From an uncultured Atopobium sp. (lineage in GTDB: Bacteria > Actinomycetota > Coriobacteriia > Coriobacteriales > Atopobiaceae), in the NCBI GenBank assembly GCA_938036925.1, contig CALHVU010000003.1:1-42870 (forward strand): DNA of 42,870 bases, written 5' to 3'. The notes under the pieces were generated by a model. That model made no database searches. It was not told where the DNA came from and saw nothing but the letters and a program-made list of their open reading frames with translations. The stretch's first letter is position 1. Each line of letters begins with the position of its first letter. The translations under genes were made by a program, and so were the position numbers. Positions 32,735 through 40,629 of the stretch are shown piece after piece.

Positions 32735-33295
32735 TTACTGGTTGCCTCCGCCATGCTCGCCGCACCCGCAAGCGCAACCGTGGTCGCCCGCGCCGTGCTC
32801 GTGACCTGCGGCAACCTTCACAGCGTCGTCACCCGATGCGCCAGCAGGACTGAACCCACCCAGATCCTCGGGACCAAATCCCATAGGCAAGATATCCTGG
32901 AGCAGATACTCGCGAGGAGCCGCGTCTACCTTGCCCAGCACAATACGGAATGTTGCAGGATCGCACCACTCGCGAATAACCTGCCTGCATACACCACAAG
33001 GAGTGCACCAAGCTGTTGGGGCTTCTCCCTCAGGACCGCCGACAACCGCAATGGCCACAAAATCCCTGCGACCCTCAAACACCGCGCGGAAAAACGCCGT
33101 TCGCTCAGCACAGTTGGAAGGCGTGTACGCAGCGTTTTCTAGGTTTGCGCCACCGTACACCGTGCCGTCGGAGCACAAAAGCGCAGCTCCAACAGCATAG
33201 TGAGAGTACGGTACATAGGCGTGGTTACGCGCCTCAATAGCAAGCTGAATAAGAGCCTCGTTAGAAACGTGGCAAGAACCCTCTACCTTAGCCAT
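32735..33295 (-). CDS. cdd: Cytidine deaminase with His/Cys-rich tail
   Basis: Zinc enzyme that converts cytidine and deoxycytidine to the uridine forms. Catalytic motifs: NAAYTPSNCAERTAFFRAV near residue 55 (zinc Cys and catalytic Glu in CAE) and WCTPCGVCRQVIREW near residue 95 (PCGVC zinc pair). The core ends near residue 140 at LLQDILPMGFGPEDL. Homotetrameric enzymes are about 130-140 residues; here 186, with a C-terminal extension ending in His-, Gly- and Cys-rich sequence (GHEHGAGDHGCACGCGEH). Start ATG overlaps the permease stop as TAATG. The tail resembles metal-binding tails, or it may come from repeat expansion. Confidence 0.95.
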   Translation of the reverse strand: MAKVEGSCHVSNEALIQLAIEARNHAYVPYSHYAVGAALLCSDGTVYGGANLENAAYTPSNCAERTAFFRAVFEGRRDFVAIAVVGGPEGEAPTAWCTPCGVCRQVIREWCDPATFRIVLGKVDAAPREYLLQDILPMGFGPEDLGGFSPAGASGDDAVKVAAGHEHGAGDHGCACGCGEHGGGNQ

Positions 33296-34218
33296 TATGC
33301 ACGACTTCCCTTGATGTATGGCACGCCGTCTGCCTTAGGCGCAACGGACTTACCAACAAAGAGGACCAGCGTAATGATGGTGATGAAGTAAGGAAGCATT
33401 GCAATAATCTGGCTTGGGATTGGAGTTGCGCCACCGCCAAGAAGAATTGCAAGTGCCTGAGTAAAGCCAAAGAGCAGGCAAGCTGCATAGGTGTTCAGAG
33501 GCTTCCACTTACCAAAGATAACCGCTGCCAGTGCAATAAAGCCCTGACCAGAAATAGCGGTCTGGGTGAACTGAGAAATAATTGCCAGCGTTACAGAAGC
33601 GCCGCCAAATCCTGCAAGAACACCAGAAACAATAACGCAAAGGTAGCGAGTCTTACGAACGCTAATGCCCAGCGTCTCGGATGCGTGTGGATGCTCGCCA
33701 ACGGAGCGAATACGCAGGCCCCACTTGGTACGGTAAAGCACAAACCAGACGAGAAGAGCGGTCAAAAGTGCAAGTACCACGGTAATGTCAACGTTCAAGC
33801 TGGAATAAGGTGTGTCGTTAAAGGCGCCCTCACCAAAGAGCTTTGGGAGCTTGGTGACTGCTGGAGACATTGCAGCGCCATCAAACAAAAGACGGCAGGC
33901 AAACAGAGCAATGCCAGGTGCCAGCAGGTTAATTGCAACACCAGAAACTGTCTGGTCAGCGTTAAACGTAATAGATGCCATGGCGTGCAGAAGCGCAATA
34001 AGGCCGCCTGCAATACCTGCGCAAAGGAAGCCAATCCAAGGGTTTCCGGTGAGGTAGCTGCCTGCAACGCCTGCAAAGGCGCCAACGCCCATCATGCCCT
34101 CAATACCAATGTTGACGACACCGGAGCGCTCGGAGACAACGCCGCCCAGAGCACCAAAAATAAGAGGTGTCGAATACATGAGGGTAACGGAAACAAGAAG
34201 AATCAGGTTAGTGAGCAT
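33295..34218 (-). CDS. Nucleoside ABC transporter permease 2
   Basis: A 307-residue membrane permease of the branched-chain/ribose type (BPD_transp_2) found in BMP-dependent nucleoside importers (NupP/NupQ-like). It has about eight to nine helices and the family motif LGGVVSERSGVVNIGIEGMMGVGAF near residue 25, followed by GVAINLLAPGIALF and the EAA-like SVGEHPHASETLGISVRKTRYL loop near residue 195, which contacts the ATPase. Start MLTNLILL at 34218 with AGGAGGAGG upstream; an upstream in-frame ATG is less well placed. The start lies 11 nt inside the other permease gene, and its stop shares bases with the cdd start. Confidence 0.93.
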   Translation of the reverse strand: MLTNLILLVSVTLMYSTPLIFGALGGVVSERSGVVNIGIEGMMGVGAFAGVAGSYLTGNPWIGFLCAGIAGGLIALLHAMASITFNADQTVSGVAINLLAPGIALFACRLLFDGAAMSPAVTKLPKLFGEGAFNDTPYSSLNVDITVVLALLTALLVWFVLYRTKWGLRIRSVGEHPHASETLGISVRKTRYLCVIVSGVLAGFGGASVTLAIISQFTQTAISGQGFIALAAVIFGKWKPLNTYAACLLFGFTQALAILLGGGATPIPSQIIAMLPYFITIITLVLFVGKSVAPKADGVPYIKGSRA

Positions 34219-35410
34219 TGTTTGCCTCCTCCTGAGATGGGTCGGACGCATCACTCACTTGAGCAGCAAGCTTTGCCTCTTCTTCCTTAGCCTTCTGGGC
34301 ACGCTTGTGATCAAGACGGTCGGCAAGCATTGGAATAACGCCACCCAGAGCCATGAAGAACACGATGGTACCAATAACAATGTTGATAATCTCGGAAGGT
34401 GCACCAACCGTCTGCTGAACCGTCTGGCCACCATAAAGAAGACCAGCAAACAGGAAGGATGCAGGAATACATGCTACAGGATTGCAGTTGGCGATAAACG
34501 CAACGGACAGACCGTTAAAGCCGTTATTCTCAAATGCTGCCAGCGTTGCAATGCTGTGAGGAGCAATGCCGGTGATAGTCAGAGCGCCTGCAAGACCGCA
34601 GAGTGCACCAGAAATAGCCATGCAAAGTGTGAGGTTCTTCTTAACGTTAATGCCGGTAAACTGTGCAGCGTCGCGGTTAAAACCAACAGCGCGCATCTCA
34701 TAACCAACCTTGGTGCGCATAAGCAGCCAACCAATAAAGATAGCTGCGATAATAGCAACAAAAATACCAATGTTGACATCGGTACGCATAATAGCGTCGC
34801 CAATAACAGGAATATTGCGAATTGCCTCAGCACCGTCCTCGGAATTCTTCATGCCATAGAACAGTGTGGTGTAGCCAGACTCGTTAATGGAGTACGAAGA
34901 AGTTGAGTTTGGCTGGTGGAACTGTGGAAGAGAAACCACAAAGTTGCAGAGGTAGAGGCTGATCCAGTTAAACATAATGCTGGTAATAACCTCGTTGATG
35001 CCAAACTGAGCCTTCAGCCATCCAATAATGGCGCCAATACCTGCGCCGCCTGCGGTACCAACTAAAACAACTACAGGAATCTGCAGCACAGGAGGAAGAT
35101 CAAGACTGTAGCCAACAATAACGGCGAGGATAGTACCTACAATGTACTGACCCTCAGCGCCAATGTTAAAGAGGCCAACGCGGAATGCAAAAGCAACAGC
35201 AATACCTGTAAAGAGCAAAGGTGTTGCCTTAATAATGACGTTAGAAATGTATTTTGGCTTACCTACCATGCCGCCAATAAGAGCCTCAAACGAGCTGATA
35301 GGGTCATAACCTGCAACAACCAAAATAATAGAAGCAACCAACAGGCCAACAAAAATAGCAACAATTGCTGACGTAATGGGTTTTCTCATTATCTTTGTAA
35401 GCGTACTCAC
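34208..35410 (-). CDS. Nucleoside ABC transporter permease 1
   Basis: A 400-residue permease of the same family, partner of the preceding entry. N-terminal helix SAIVAIFVGLLVASIILVV, the motif AVAFAFRVGLFNIGAEGQYIVG near residue 75, FGINEVITSIMFNWISLYL near residue 135, a 40-residue extracellular loop, and the cytoplasmic loop EMRAVGFNRDAAQFTGINVKKNL near residue 235. The C-terminal 45 residues are charged and polar (KRAQKAKEEEAKLAAQ). The start is GTG at 35410, overlapping the ATPase stop as GTGA with AGGAGGTGA upstream. Confidence 0.93.
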   Translation of the reverse strand: MSTLTKIMRKPITSAIVAIFVGLLVASIILVVAGYDPISSFEALIGGMVGKPKYISNVIIKATPLLFTGIAVAFAFRVGLFNIGAEGQYIVGTILAVIVGYSLDLPPVLQIPVVVLVGTAGGAGIGAIIGWLKAQFGINEVITSIMFNWISLYLCNFVVSLPQFHQPNSTSSYSINESGYTTLFYGMKNSEDGAEAIRNIPVIGDAIMRTDVNIGIFVAIIAAIFIGWLLMRTKVGYEMRAVGFNRDAAQFTGINVKKNLTLCMAISGALCGLAGALTITGIAPHSIATLAAFENNGFNGLSVAFIANCNPVACIPASFLFAGLLYGGQTVQQTVGAPSEIINIVIGTIVFFMALGGVIPMLADRLDHKRAQKAKEEEAKLAAQVSDASDPSQEEANNAH

Positions 35411-36936
35411 TCGGCGTCACCTCCTGCCATCAGCAGGCCAGCCTGCTCTTCAGTGATAGTACCTTGGTCAAACTCGCCAACATTCTTGCCGGCGTAAATA
35501 ATTGCCATCTTATCGGCAACGTCCATAATCTCGTCCAGCTCAAAGGAAATCAGCAAAATTGCTGCACCACGGTCCCTCTCGCGAATAAGCGCTTTGTGAA
35601 CAAACTCAATAGCACCAACGTCAAGGCCACGAGTTGGCTGGATGGCAATAAGGACGTCTGGGTTGGAAGAGACCTCACGGGCAATAATAACCTTCTGCTG
35701 GTTACCGCCGGAAAGTCCCACCGCCTGATGATCTGCGCACTCAGCAGGACGAATATCAAATTCGTCAATCAGCTTCTGCGAGAATTCCTTTATCTTTGCC
35801 AGGTCAAGTGCAATGCCTTTACCAAAGGTCTCCTCGTTGTGGCGCTCAAGCACCATGTTCTCGGCAACCGTAAAGGGCAGAACCAGACCCCAACGATGGC
35901 GGTCTGAAGGAATAGTTGCAACTGCATGGTCAATGACCGTCTTAGGGGTTGTGCCTTGAATCTCTTCACCCTTCACGGTGATAGTTCCTGACTCAGGCTT
36001 GACCAGTGCATCTATGGCATCGGCAAGTTCTTTTTGGCCGTTGCCGTCAATACCTGCAAGACCAACAATCTCGCCGGCACGAATGTCCAAATTAAAGCCG
36101 TTTACCTGCTCAATACCGCGCTCATCCTTAACATGAAGGTCTTTAATAGAAAGAACAACCTCGCCAGGAGTTGCTGGCTTCTTTTCTACATGCAGGTTAA
36201 CGTTTCTACCTACCATAAGTGTTGCAAGCTCAGTCTCGGATGTCTTGGAGACATCAACGGTGCTCATGTACTTACCGCGACGAATAATAGTGCACTCGTC
36301 AGCGGAAGACATAATCTCTTTAAGCTTGTGGGTAATGACAATGATGGTTTTACCTTTGCTTACCAGGTCATGCATGATCTGAATAAGCTTCTCAATCTCC
36401 TGCGGCGTAAGTACTGCCGTAGGCTCATCAAGAATCAGCGTATCAGCACCGCGATACAGGGCCTTTAAGATCTCAACGCGCTGCTGCATACCAACAGAAA
36501 TGTCCTCAATCTTGGCGTCAGGATCTACGTCAAAGCCGTATTCCTCGACAATTTCAAGGACCTTCTCGCGAGCTCGCTTTGGATCAAGGACGCCACCGGC
36601 CTTGGTGACCTCGTTGCCCAAAACAATATTTTCTGTAACAGTAAAGTTCTCGACCAACATAAAGTGCTGGTGAACCATACCAATACCGTGAGCGATAGCA
36701 TCGGTTGGGCCAGATATGGATACACGCTCTCCGTTGAGGTAAACCTCGCCCTCATCAGCAGAATACAGGCCATACAGTACGTTCATAAGCGTACTTTTAC
36801 CTGCGCCGTTCTCTCCTAAAATGGCGTGGACAGTTTGCTTGCGCACGTTAAGGTCTACGGCGTCAAGAGCTTTAAACGATCCAAAAACTTTGGTAATGCC
36901 ATGCATCTGAACAGCGTAATCCGAACTGACTTCCAC
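35407..36936 (-). CDS. Nucleoside ABC transporter ATP-binding protein (two ABC domains)
   Basis: A 509-residue cytoplasmic ATPase with two fused ABC domains, as in NupO/YufO and RbsA. First domain: Walker A LGENGAGKST near residue 40, Q-loop HQHFMLVENFTV, signature SVGMQQRVE near residue 147, Walker B LILDEPTAVL. Second domain: degenerate Walker A GIDGNGQKELADAI near residue 295, signature LSGGNQQKVIIAREV near residue 400, and IAIQPTRGLDVGA where Walker B reads IQPTRG in place of DEPTRG, as is common in this subfamily. Start GTG at 36936 with AAAGGAGGTG upstream. Energises the two permeases. Confidence 0.95.
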   Translation of the reverse strand: MEVSSDYAVQMHGITKVFGSFKALDAVDLNVRKQTVHAILGENGAGKSTLMNVLYGLYSADEGEVYLNGERVSISGPTDAIAHGIGMVHQHFMLVENFTVTENIVLGNEVTKAGGVLDPKRAREKVLEIVEEYGFDVDPDAKIEDISVGMQQRVEILKALYRGADTLILDEPTAVLTPQEIEKLIQIMHDLVSKGKTIIVITHKLKEIMSSADECTIIRRGKYMSTVDVSKTSETELATLMVGRNVNLHVEKKPATPGEVVLSIKDLHVKDERGIEQVNGFNLDIRAGEIVGLAGIDGNGQKELADAIDALVKPESGTITVKGEEIQGTTPKTVIDHAVATIPSDRHRWGLVLPFTVAENMVLERHNEETFGKGIALDLAKIKEFSQKLIDEFDIRPAECADHQAVGLSGGNQQKVIIAREVSSNPDVLIAIQPTRGLDVGAIEFVHKALIRERDRGAAILLISFELDEIMDVADKMAIIYAGKNVGEFDQGTITEEQAGLLMAGGDAE

Positions 36937-36964
36937 GAGCCACCTCCTTTACACACTTGCGAAC

Positions 36965-36994
36965 GGTGAGGAGTGCCAAAAAGCACCCCTCACC
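36965..36994. terminator. Stem-loop between the BMP lipoprotein and ATPase genes
   Basis: Arms 36965-36976 and 36983-36994 (11 of 12 pair), loop CAAAAA, no T-run on the minus strand. Such hairpins commonly protect the message of the abundant binding protein relative to the transporter genes. Confidence 0.65.
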
Positions 36995-37084
36995 AGCAAA
37001 TCCAAACTCATCAACCTTTTGGGCCTGTCAGAGGTCAAAAACCATCTGGCGAGAAACCCTAAGGCTTAGATACTAAGCCAGAAC

Positions 37085-38158
37085 TTAGCTCAAAGACTTG
37101 ACGTATTTGTCCAACTCATCCTTGTTTGTAGGAGGAACAACGGAACCAGCCTTGATCTTGTCAAGAAGACCCGTAGCAGCCTTGTAGGTGTCCTCACCCA
37201 TGAGGTGGTGCTCCTCAGAAATTCCGACGGCGTCCTCGGAAGCGCCCAGAGAAATGGTGGTGCCACCCTTCTGGCCGTCCTTCAAGATCTTCTCGGAAAT
37301 CTCAACGATAGCAACGTTGACGCGCTTAAGAGCGGAGGTCAGAACGTTCTCTGGAGCAAGATATGCCTGGTCACGGTCAACGCCAATTGCAAGCTTGTTT
37401 GCGTCCTTAGCTGCCTCAATAACGCCAGTTCCTACGCCACCAGCAGCGTGGAAGACAATGTCGCAACCATCGGAGTACATGGAGTTAGCAATTGCCTTGC
37501 CCTTTGCAGCATCGGAGAAGGACTCTGCGTACTGTGCAGAAATCTCAACGTTGGTGTTGTTCTCCTTATTTGCATAAGCAACGCCACCGCGGTAACCGTA
37601 CTCAAACTGGTCGATAAGTGCGGAAGAAATGCCACCAACAAAGCCAACCTTACCAGTCTTTGTGGTACGAGCGGCAATGTAGCCAACAACAAAGGAAGGC
37701 TCCTGAGCACGGAACATAACGCCAGTGAAGTTAGAAACCTGAGAATCGTTGCCGTTGTCGATGATAGCAAACTGGGTGTTTGGATTGTCCTTAGCAGCCT
37801 TAAGAGTTGCATCAGCCATAGCAAAACCAACGCCCCAAACAAGGTCAGACTCAGCGTCAACAGCCTTATCAAGGTTAGTTGCGTAATCGGAATCCTGCTT
37901 GGACTCAAGGTAGCTGACATCCCAGCCGTTCTTGTCCTTGAGCTCGGTCATGCCCTCCCAAGCGGACTGGTTAAAGGACTGGTCGTTAACACCACCAGTA
38001 TCGGTAACCATGGTGAGCTTCTTTTTCTTCTCACCTGATGCCTTCTGGCCGCCGTCGTCCTTCTTCTGGTTGCAGCCTGCAAGACCTGCAAGTGCTGCAA
38101 ATGCGCCAGCGCCGGTTGCGCCGGTCACAAAACTACGACGAGAAACGTTCTTGTTCAT
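37085..38158 (-). CDS. BMP-family nucleoside-binding lipoprotein
   Basis: A 357-residue substrate-binding lipoprotein of the Bmp/Med/PnrA family. The N-terminus has a twin-arginine-like RRSFVTG, a hydrophobic stretch AGAFAALAGLAGC and the lipobox LAGC with Cys near residue 29, so it is exported (perhaps by Tat) and lipid-anchored. The mature part starts after a Lys/Gly linker and shows the family's GGVNDQSFNQSAWEGM near residue 55, LVWGVGFAMADA and VGFVGGISSALIDQFEYGYRGGV near residue 170, and GVDRDQAYLAPENVLTSALKRV near residue 275. PnrA-type proteins bind purine and pyrimidine nucleosides. The GGAGAG site precedes the ATG at 38158. Confidence 0.95.
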   Translation of the reverse strand: MNKNVSRRSFVTGATGAGAFAALAGLAGCNQKKDDGGQKASGEKKKKLTMVTDTGGVNDQSFNQSAWEGMTELKDKNGWDVSYLESKQDSDYATNLDKAVDAESDLVWGVGFAMADATLKAAKDNPNTQFAIIDNGNDSQVSNFTGVMFRAQEPSFVVGYIAARTTKTGKVGFVGGISSALIDQFEYGYRGGVAYANKENNTNVEISAQYAESFSDAAKGKAIANSMYSDGCDIVFHAAGGVGTGVIEAAKDANKLAIGVDRDQAYLAPENVLTSALKRVNVAIVEISEKILKDGQKGGTTISLGASEDAVGISEEHHLMGEDTYKAATGLLDKIKAGSVVPPTNKDELDKYVKSLS

Positions 38159-38190
38159 TCCGTGCTCTCCTTACCTCATGTGACGGGAAC

Positions 38191-38210
38191 GTCCAGCTTT
38201 AGCGCTGGAT
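38191..38210. promoter_or_regulatory. Leader hairpin upstream of the BMP gene
   Basis: GTCCAGC (38191-38197) and GCTGGAT (38204-38210) pair as a short stem about 35 nt before the BMP start. Possibly an mRNA leader element; no riboswitch consensus was recognised in the 38159-38321 spacer. Confidence 0.4.
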
Positions 38211-38321
38211 CTTTATGAGAAGTTGACCAAACTCCCCTAACTTAAGCGGAAAATCCGCATGGTTCCAAAACAAACAGCAATGGCAAGCTGCTAATCTGCA
38301 ATGCTTTACGCAACAAGTGCC

Positions 38322-39032
38322 TTAAGCAACAACAGAAAGAGCAACCTCCATCATCTGCGTGAAACTAGTCTGACGCTCTTCAGCAGTAAGTGCTTCTCCT
38401 GTAAGAGGCAAATCAGAGATAGTTAGCAGCGTAAGCGCATGCTTATGAGCGTGCATGGCGTTGAGATACAGGGCTGCCGACTCCATCTCAACGGCAAGAA
38501 CATCCATGCTTGCCCATTTTTGAAGCGAGTTGTCTACGGTATAGAACACGTCGCTTGCCAGGATATTACCAACGCGAACGGGATAACCCAGCTTTTCTGC
38601 ACCAGCAACTGCCTTGCTCAACAAGCCAAAGTCTGCGGTAGGTGCAATGGTTCCAGGCATTCCGTACTGTGATGGATAATTAGAATCAGTGCTGGAAGAC
38701 ATGCCAATAACAATGTCTCTAAGCTTTACCTCAGGAGCAAGGCCGCCAGCGCTACCAATGCGGAGAATGTTGTCAACTCCGTAGAAATTAAAGAGCTCGT
38801 AAGAATAAATACCAATGGAAGGCATACCCATACCAGAACCCATAACGGAGACTGGCTGTCCCTTGTAGGTGCCGGTGTAGCCAAACATATTGCGAACGGT
38901 GTTGAACTGCTCAACGTTCTCCAGGTACGTGTCTGCAAGAAGCTTAGCGCGCAGAGGATCGCCTGGCATGAGGACGGTCTTAGCAATCTGGCCCTCAACA
39001 GCAGCGTTATGGGGAGTTGGGGTAGTAGCCAT
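38322..39032 (-). CDS. deoD: Purine nucleoside phosphorylase, DeoD type
   Basis: Hexameric enzyme that cleaves purine (deoxy)nucleosides with phosphate. The 236-residue protein has MPGDPLRAKLLADTYL near residue 22 (phosphate site), GSGMGMPSIGIYSYEL near residue 65, RIGSAGGL near residue 90, the catalytic SDVFYTVD near residue 160 and DVLAVEMESAALY near residue 180. The active-site Asp follows in TISDLPLTGE. Start ATG overlaps the deoB stop as TAATG, with AAGGAG in the end of deoB. Confidence 0.97.
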   Translation of the reverse strand: MATTPTPHNAAVEGQIAKTVLMPGDPLRAKLLADTYLENVEQFNTVRNMFGYTGTYKGQPVSVMGSGMGMPSIGIYSYELFNFYGVDNILRIGSAGGLAPEVKLRDIVIGMSSSTDSNYPSQYGMPGTIAPTADFGLLSKAVAGAEKLGYPVRVGNILASDVFYTVDNSLQKWASMDVLAVEMESAALYLNAMHAHKHALTLLTISDLPLTGEALTAEERQTSFTQMMEVALSVVA

Positions 39033-40222
39033 TAGTTCTCCTTAAGAATCTCTGACAGGTGAGAAGTTCCAACACCAAGTTGCTCAACACCAAAATAATC
39101 AAGGATTGTCTCGGCCATATCGGCAAATGTGGTGGTTGTACCAAGGTTAGTGTTTGGCTTGACCTTTGGACCCGTGATAAGCAGTGGCACGTACTCACGA
39201 GAGTGATCAGTAGATGGTGTTACCGGGTCACAGCCATGATCTGCGGTAATAATGAACAGGTCGTCCTCACGAAGACCCTCAATAATCTGAGGAACGCGCT
39301 CGTCAAAATAAGAAAGAGCGTTGGAGTATCCCACAGGATCGTTACGGTGACCGTAAATCATGTCAGTATCAACGAGGTTGGTGAAGCACAGACCGTTGAA
39401 GTCTTTGCTGGTAGCCTCAATAGTCTTCTGAATTCCGTCTGCATTGCAGGTAGTAAACTCAAACTCAGTCATGCCACGGTGAGCAAAGATGTCATAAATC
39501 TTGCCAATAGAAAGAACGTCAAAGCCGTTCTCTTTAAGGCGGTCAAGCATAGTTGGACCTGTTGGCTCAAGCGAGAAGTCATGACGGCGAGAAGTGCGCT
39601 GGTATGGCCACTCCCCCTCAAAAGGACGAGCAATAACGCGAGCAACACCGTGCTCACCCTGAAGAATCTCGCGTGCAATGCGGCAATATTCATAGAGTTT
39701 CTCGGGACTTACCACGTCCTCATGAGCAGCAATCTGGAAAACAGAATCTGCTGAGGTATAGACAATCAGAGCACCGGTCTCTACGTGCTCTTTACCAAAA
39801 TCTCTAATAACATCGGTTCCGGAGTAAGGCTTATTGCAGAGAACCTTGCGGCCCGTCTTGTGCTCAAACTCCTCAATAACCTCCTGTGGGAAACCATCAG
39901 GATAGGTTGGGAACTTCTTTGGAGAAATGACGCCTGCCATCTCCCAGTGACCAACCGTAGTATCTTTACCAGCGGATTTCTCCTGCATGCGAGCGTATGC
40001 GCCCTCAGGAGACTCAATTGGCTTCAAATCAACGTCATAAACGGTATCAAGTGCTCCATCAATATTAAGAAGGCCCAACTTTGTCATATTTGGGATGTTA
40101 AGAACGCCGCTTGTTGCGCAGGCACAAAGGGTATTGCTACCCTCGTCTCCGTATGCCGCCGCATCAGGCTCTTCGCCGATGCCAAAACTATCAAGAACAA
40201 CTACAAAAACACGTTTAGGCAT
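39032..40222 (-). CDS. deoB: Phosphopentomutase
   Basis: Converts (deoxy)ribose-1-phosphate to the 5-phosphate, linking phosphorolysis to the pentose pathway. The 396-residue protein belongs to the alkaline phosphatase-like metalloenzymes: VVVLDSFGIGEEPDA near residue 8 (metal Asp), GKDTTVGHWEMAG near residue 85 (phosphorylated Thr), DTDMIYGHRNDP near residue 290 and ITADHGCDPVTPSTDHSREYVP near residue 330 (metal ligands). Start MPKRVFVVV at 40222 has AGGAGG 5 nt upstream; longer readings lack it. First gene of the nucleoside operon, divergent from psuK. Confidence 0.97.
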   Translation of the reverse strand: MPKRVFVVVLDSFGIGEEPDAAAYGDEGSNTLCACATSGVLNIPNMTKLGLLNIDGALDTVYDVDLKPIESPEGAYARMQEKSAGKDTTVGHWEMAGVISPKKFPTYPDGFPQEVIEEFEHKTGRKVLCNKPYSGTDVIRDFGKEHVETGALIVYTSADSVFQIAAHEDVVSPEKLYEYCRIAREILQGEHGVARVIARPFEGEWPYQRTSRRHDFSLEPTGPTMLDRLKENGFDVLSIGKIYDIFAHRGMTEFEFTTCNADGIQKTIEATSKDFNGLCFTNLVDTDMIYGHRNDPVGYSNALSYFDERVPQIIEGLREDDLFIITADHGCDPVTPSTDHSREYVPLLITGPKVKPNTNLGTTTTFADMAETILDYFGVEQLGVGTSHLSEILKEN

Positions 40223-40368
40223 ACTACCTCCTAAAACGCCCGAAACAAGCATTTGCGCACGATACATGCGCGAACTAACTTATGTGGACGAGTCATTACT
40301 ATTCATTAAATATATTATTACAGTTGCATAACGCCGACGCCCAATTTAGAGAGATTTTCACGATACAA

Positions 40369-40399
40369 CCGTTTGCAGATACTAAAATTCTGTAAACGG
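40369..40399. promoter_or_regulatory. Dyad in the deoB-psuK divergent spacer
   Basis: CCGTTTGCAGA (40369-40379) and TCTGTAAACGG (40389-40399) pair at 10 of 11 positions around a 9-nt spacer. A repressor site for deoB is the simplest reading. Confidence 0.5.
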
Positions 40400-40535
40400 T
40401 ACGCAGCAAATGCTTAGAAAAATCAAGCAGGTAAAACTAATATGGCGAGAAAATCGTTGAGCTCACCAGTGAAAAATTTAATGAATTCATTCTTTACAGA
40501 CTCTAGCTGCTGTCTTATCGTTGTCCAAAGCAAGA

Positions 40536-40598
40536 TTTAAGCACTAGCTTAAATAAGATAAGCACCTGTTTAGAAGTTTTATATAAGCACCTGTTTAG
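40536..40598. promoter_or_regulatory. psuK control region: dyad and paired 16-bp direct repeats
   Basis: TTTAAGC-ACTA-GCTTAAA (40536-40553) is followed by two exact copies of ATAAGCACCTGTTTAG (40558-40573 and 40583-40598), 25 nt apart, ending 31 nt before the psuK ATG. The second copy lies next to TTTTATATAA, a likely -10 area. The rest of the 40223-40629 spacer shows a GGCGAGAA copy (40444-40451) and no gene. Confidence 0.6.
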
Positions 40599-40629
40599 TC
40601 GGATTCTATTTTTGCTGCTAGGAGGCCTG

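Noticed and set aside
38159..38321. Purine riboswitch before the BMP gene
   Set aside because: Short hairpins are present, but I cannot find the conserved purine-aptamer core sequences or three-way junction.
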